DNA of 64,000 bases from Campylobacterales bacterium (lineage in GTDB: Bacteria > Campylobacterota > Campylobacteria > Campylobacterales > Sulfurimonadaceae): assembly GCA_026390165.1 (NCBI GenBank), contig JAPLGM010000016.1, forward strand, positions 62,001-126,000. Direction: 5' to 3'. Both the position numbers and the translations under genes were made by a program. Shown piece after piece: positions 61,717 to 64,000 of this stretch. Every line of letters starts with the position of its first letter. The stretch's first letter is position 1. The notes under the pieces were generated by a model. The model had not been told where the DNA came from. It saw nothing but the letters and a program-made list of their open reading frames with translations, and did not search any database.

Positions 61717-62517
61717 TTAACTAAAAACTGCACTTGCATAGCCCACAACCTTAGCCGTATCTCCACTCGCGTCGGCGCTTGTACGATAATCGAGTAAAAC
61801 ACTCTTTAAAGCTCTTTTATTTGCAACACTGAGCATTGCTTCCACCCCAATTATTCCGCACGCCTCGCAGCCTTGATGTAACTCTTGGACATTTTCAGTG
61901 CGGATTGCCTCCAGACAAATTGAATCAAGTTGTTTTGCCTCTTCAAGCGAATAGTAATGGCTTAAATCGGTACTAATGACAACGGACGTATCGGGTAAAT
62001 TCAGAAGATAATCAATAATCGGAGAAATTTGGGACGATTGGGCATACCCATAGACAAGTTCGATCACCTTGGTATCGTTCAAGTAGTGCTTAATAAAAGG
62101 CATCTGAACTTCAGTACTATGTTCATGATGTGCCTGCGCAAAAGTAGGGAGGGAAAAACGTGATTTTAGATCACGAACCAATACCGTATCCATAGCCAAA
62201 TTCCCAAGTGGTGTTTGGTAGCTCTCGTTATCGGCAATACTCACCCCATCAAATCCGACACGATGGGAGGGCCCAATAACTACTACTGTTTTTGGGTTCG
62301 TATGGGCAAGGAGTCGAAATGCAATATTAGCGGTAAACCCTGAATAAACCCATCCTGCATGAGGGACGATTATGGCATCTCCTGAGAGGGTATTAAAACG
62401 ACTAAGCTCATCGGGATGCCCCTCCAAAATCGTATTGAAATGGTTAATCATCTCGTTGATTTCGTATGCTGATACAGGATAAAAACTTCCTGCAACACTC
62501 ATTGTTCGTGCACTCAT
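61717..62517 (-). CDS. amrB: Memo-like AmmeMemoRadiSam protein B
   Basis: A 266-residue MEMO-family protein with a dioxygenase-like fold: SVAGSFYPVSA, IIVPHAGWVYSGFTANIAF, VVIGPSHRVGFDG, HHEHSTEVQMPFI and VVISTDLSHYYS, keeping the metal histidines of the family. It follows the AMMECR1 gene by one base, which forms the AmmeMemoRadiSam pair. The radical SAM partner is not in the window. Function is not known in bacteria. Confidence 0.93.
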   Translation of the reverse strand: MSARTMSVAGSFYPVSAYEINEMINHFNTILEGHPDELSRFNTLSGDAIIVPHAGWVYSGFTANIAFRLLAHTNPKTVVVIGPSHRVGFDGVSIADNESYQTPLGNLAMDTVLVRDLKSRFSLPTFAQAHHEHSTEVQMPFIKHYLNDTKVIELVYGYAQSSQISPIIDYLLNLPDTSVVISTDLSHYYSLEEAKQLDSICLEAIRTENVQELHQGCEACGIIGVEAMLSVANKRALKSVLLDYRTSADASGDTAKVVGYASAVFS

Positions 62518-62518
62518 C

Positions 62519-63067
62519 TTACTCCTCCTTTATTTTTTCAACCTGATAGGTATACACTTCAGGATGAGAGGAGAGAGGATCACTACCAATCCCTGCTTTC
62601 ACTCCTAAATGGGCAAAAAATGTTTCAAAATCACTCAACTCCTCCCACACCTGCGGTAAGAAAGTTGCCTGATAATTTCGAAGCCTGATAACTACCCCGT
62701 CTATACCAGTGCGAATTTGTTCTTTCAACTCTCTCTTATCGGTATAAAGGAGTGCTTGAGGTTCACTCAAAAGGGAAATTTCAATTTTTATTTTCTGAAA
62801 CTCTTCGGCACTAAGAGGGGGAAAACGGGGATCACGAAATGCTGCCGATTGTGCGTTAGAAATCAGATCATCAATAAATGGACGGTGAGCAATAAGTGAA
62901 CCAATACACCCTCTCAATTGACCATCCAGTGTGAGGGTGACAAATGTTGCTTTTTTTATCCCCAACTCAGGATGAAGTCGCAACAGGGAGTCTTTCTTCA
63001 TGACCGAACCATCGTATCGTGCTTGTATAGCTTCACGAGCAATTTGAAGATGAAGTTTTGAGAGCAT
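62519..63067 (-). CDS. amrA: AMMECR1-domain AmmeMemoRadiSam protein A
   Basis: ATG at 63067 with AAAGGATTAGGT upstream is chosen over a GTG 48 bases earlier. The 182-residue AMMECR1 protein has the family hallmark LRGCIGSL, then AAFRDPRFPPLSAEEF, IEISLLSEPQ and GIDGVVIRLRNYQATFLPQVW. It is paired with the Memo-like gene one base downstream. Catalytic role unknown. Confidence 0.93.
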   Translation of the reverse strand: MLSKLHLQIAREAIQARYDGSVMKKDSLLRLHPELGIKKATFVTLTLDGQLRGCIGSLIAHRPFIDDLISNAQSAAFRDPRFPPLSAEEFQKIKIEISLLSEPQALLYTDKRELKEQIRTGIDGVVIRLRNYQATFLPQVWEELSDFETFFAHLGVKAGIGSDPLSSHPEVYTYQVEKIKEE

Positions 63068-63202
63068 ACCTAATCCTTTTAATTGTATAGAATAAATAAT
63101 AATATTATTATACACATTTTTTGCTATTAAATAGATGCAAATTAAGGTAAAATAGCGTTTAGTATAATTTTGTAATCAAATTTAAAATAAATTAGGTGAA
63201 GT

Positions 63203-63958
63203 ATGAATAGGCGTTCTTTTATGGCATACACAGGGGTGTTAAGCAGTACCTTGCTTCTTGGTCAAACAGAAGAATTTAATGAAACCACATCGATAAGAAA
63301 AGCTTCTCCTGTTGCTGTAGCGCTTCTCGATAAGCTCAATACGGTACAAGATCGGGTTGGATATGTATCGTTTAATACGATCAGTTTTGATCAAATGTTG
63401 AAAGAGGCAACGTATTGTAACAAACCGCTTACCCCTTATGAGATTGGCTATATCGAGACAATCTTCTATGGGAATCCAAGGAGGTATGGATTCTACGGAG
63501 AGAGAACGGTTCCCCGTCTCACCGTGGTTACTCCAAAGAGTAGCCTTCATTACATTGATAAAACGGGGCACTCTCTCCTAAAAGGGGCTGCTGTGGAGAA
63601 ATATGCAACCATTAAAAAGCTGATCGGGGATGATTTGATCCTTACGTCAGGGGTACGTGCACCCGTGAAGCAGCTGCATCTTTTTTTGAAGAAAATGGTA
63701 TGTGAAGGGGGCGATTTACGAGAAACATCGGCCTCTATTGCCCCTCCCGGATTTACGTTTCATGGGATCGGTGATTTTGATATTGGTAAAGTAGGATACG
63801 GTCAATTCAATTTTACCGAAAAGTTTGAAGAGACAGATGTTTTTAAAAAACTGTATCATGGAGGTTACATTACCATCCGATATACGTCTAATAACCCCTA
63901 CGGTGTTCGTTATGAGCCATGGCATATTAAAGTGACCCCTGGAAATGAAACCGCTTAA
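63203..63958 (+). CDS. D-alanyl-D-alanine carboxypeptidase, VanY/M15B type
   Basis: A 251-residue exported peptidase with a twin-arginine-like signal start (MNRRSFMAYTGVLSST). The M15B domain (~130-245) has LILTSGVRAPVKQLHLFLK, FTFHGIGDFDIGK with the zinc His and Asp, and NPYGVRYEPWHIKV with catalytic Glu and zinc His. It would trim terminal D-Ala from peptidoglycan stems. The gene appears monocistronic. A next-gene signal (TACAAT and AAGGA) follows at the right edge. Confidence 0.88.
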   Translation: MNRRSFMAYTGVLSSTLLLGQTEEFNETTSIRKASPVAVALLDKLNTVQDRVGYVSFNTISFDQMLKEATYCNKPLTPYEIGYIETIFYGNPRRYGFYGERTVPRLTVVTPKSSLHYIDKTGHSLLKGAAVEKYATIKKLIGDDLILTSGVRAPVKQLHLFLKKMVCEGGDLRETSASIAPPGFTFHGIGDFDIGKVGYGQFNFTEKFEETDVFKKLYHGGYITIRYTSNNPYGVRYEPWHIKVTPGNETA

Positions 63959-64000
63959 AGTATAGGAGTATGGTACAATCACGCCATTAAAACCTAAGGA

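Noticed and set aside
1-64000. CRISPR arrays, rRNA genes, replication origin and complete insertion sequences
   Set aside because: No regularly spaced repeats, rRNA signatures or transposase genes were seen anywhere in the window.

Overview
The window comes from a Campylobacterota (epsilonproteobacterial) chromosome, most like the free-living Sulfurimonas/Sulfuricurvum group. This is judged from gene order and protein character, not from a database search. Supporting signs are the rpsO / Rrf2 regulator / flhA order (as in Campylobacter), the long TrmB, a carboxynorspermidine synthase, FtsEX with an EnvC-like partner, many LPP20-type envelope proteins, moderate-to-low GC, and frequent TTG/GTG starts and short overlaps.

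Layout. 1-2.7 kb: 5' part of flhA (minus), an Rrf2 regulator, rpsO and a NifX-like His-rich protein. 2.7-5.9 kb: accessory genes, namely an ATPase-nuclease fusion between two copies of a ~40-bp promoter-like repeat, a DUF1566 protein, and an MNT/HEPN toxin-antitoxin pair whose HEPN half is cut short. 5.9-13.9 kb: an envelope locus of five LPP20-like proteins, a CsgG/FlgO-like lipoprotein, a transglutaminase-like protein and a PA14-PA14-PKD protein, with a divergent palindromic promoter inside. 13.9-16.5 kb: an AT-rich two-gene cassette of unknown function, flanked by a short repeat of the 3' end of kdsB. 17.4-18.6 kb: Abi/HEPN genes, the first truncated.

18.6-38.4 kb is mostly core: an RNA methyltransferase, a Cys-cluster protein, a TPR protein, trpC, a SCO-like protein, an MCP, a four-gene ATP-grasp/alpha-E/AstE/AstE operon, a heme-sensor-like GGDEF-EAL protein, yqeY, flgH, then trmB-ftsE-ftsX-envC, an FN3 lipoprotein, rluD and rodA. 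38.4-43.2 kb is a decayed tRNA-linked island: a CAU tRNA, an RHH-like remnant, an ATPase with a strong promoter, a Fic remnant, a Panacea-domain antitoxin with a probable toxin, a two-TM protein, and a tyrosine-recombinase fragment.

43.3-64 kb returns to core genes: a DUF4015 glycoside hydrolase-like protein, a DEAD-box helicase, a solitary ATPase behind a 16-bp inverted repeat, slyD, glyS, an MnmC-like oxidoreductase, an outer-membrane barrel, an NlpC/P60 peptidase, hemH, a HAD phosphatase, a DUF695-RraB protein, an MFS-PlsC fusion with dgkA, carboxynorspermidine synthase, an EAL-HDOD protein, the Memo and AMMECR1 proteins, and a VanY-type carboxypeptidase.

The best candidates for something undescribed are the LPP20/CsgG/PA14/transglutaminase envelope locus, the AT-rich two-gene cassette next to kdsB, the ATP-grasp operon carrying an apparently dead AstE paralogue, and the Panacea module inside the tRNA island.
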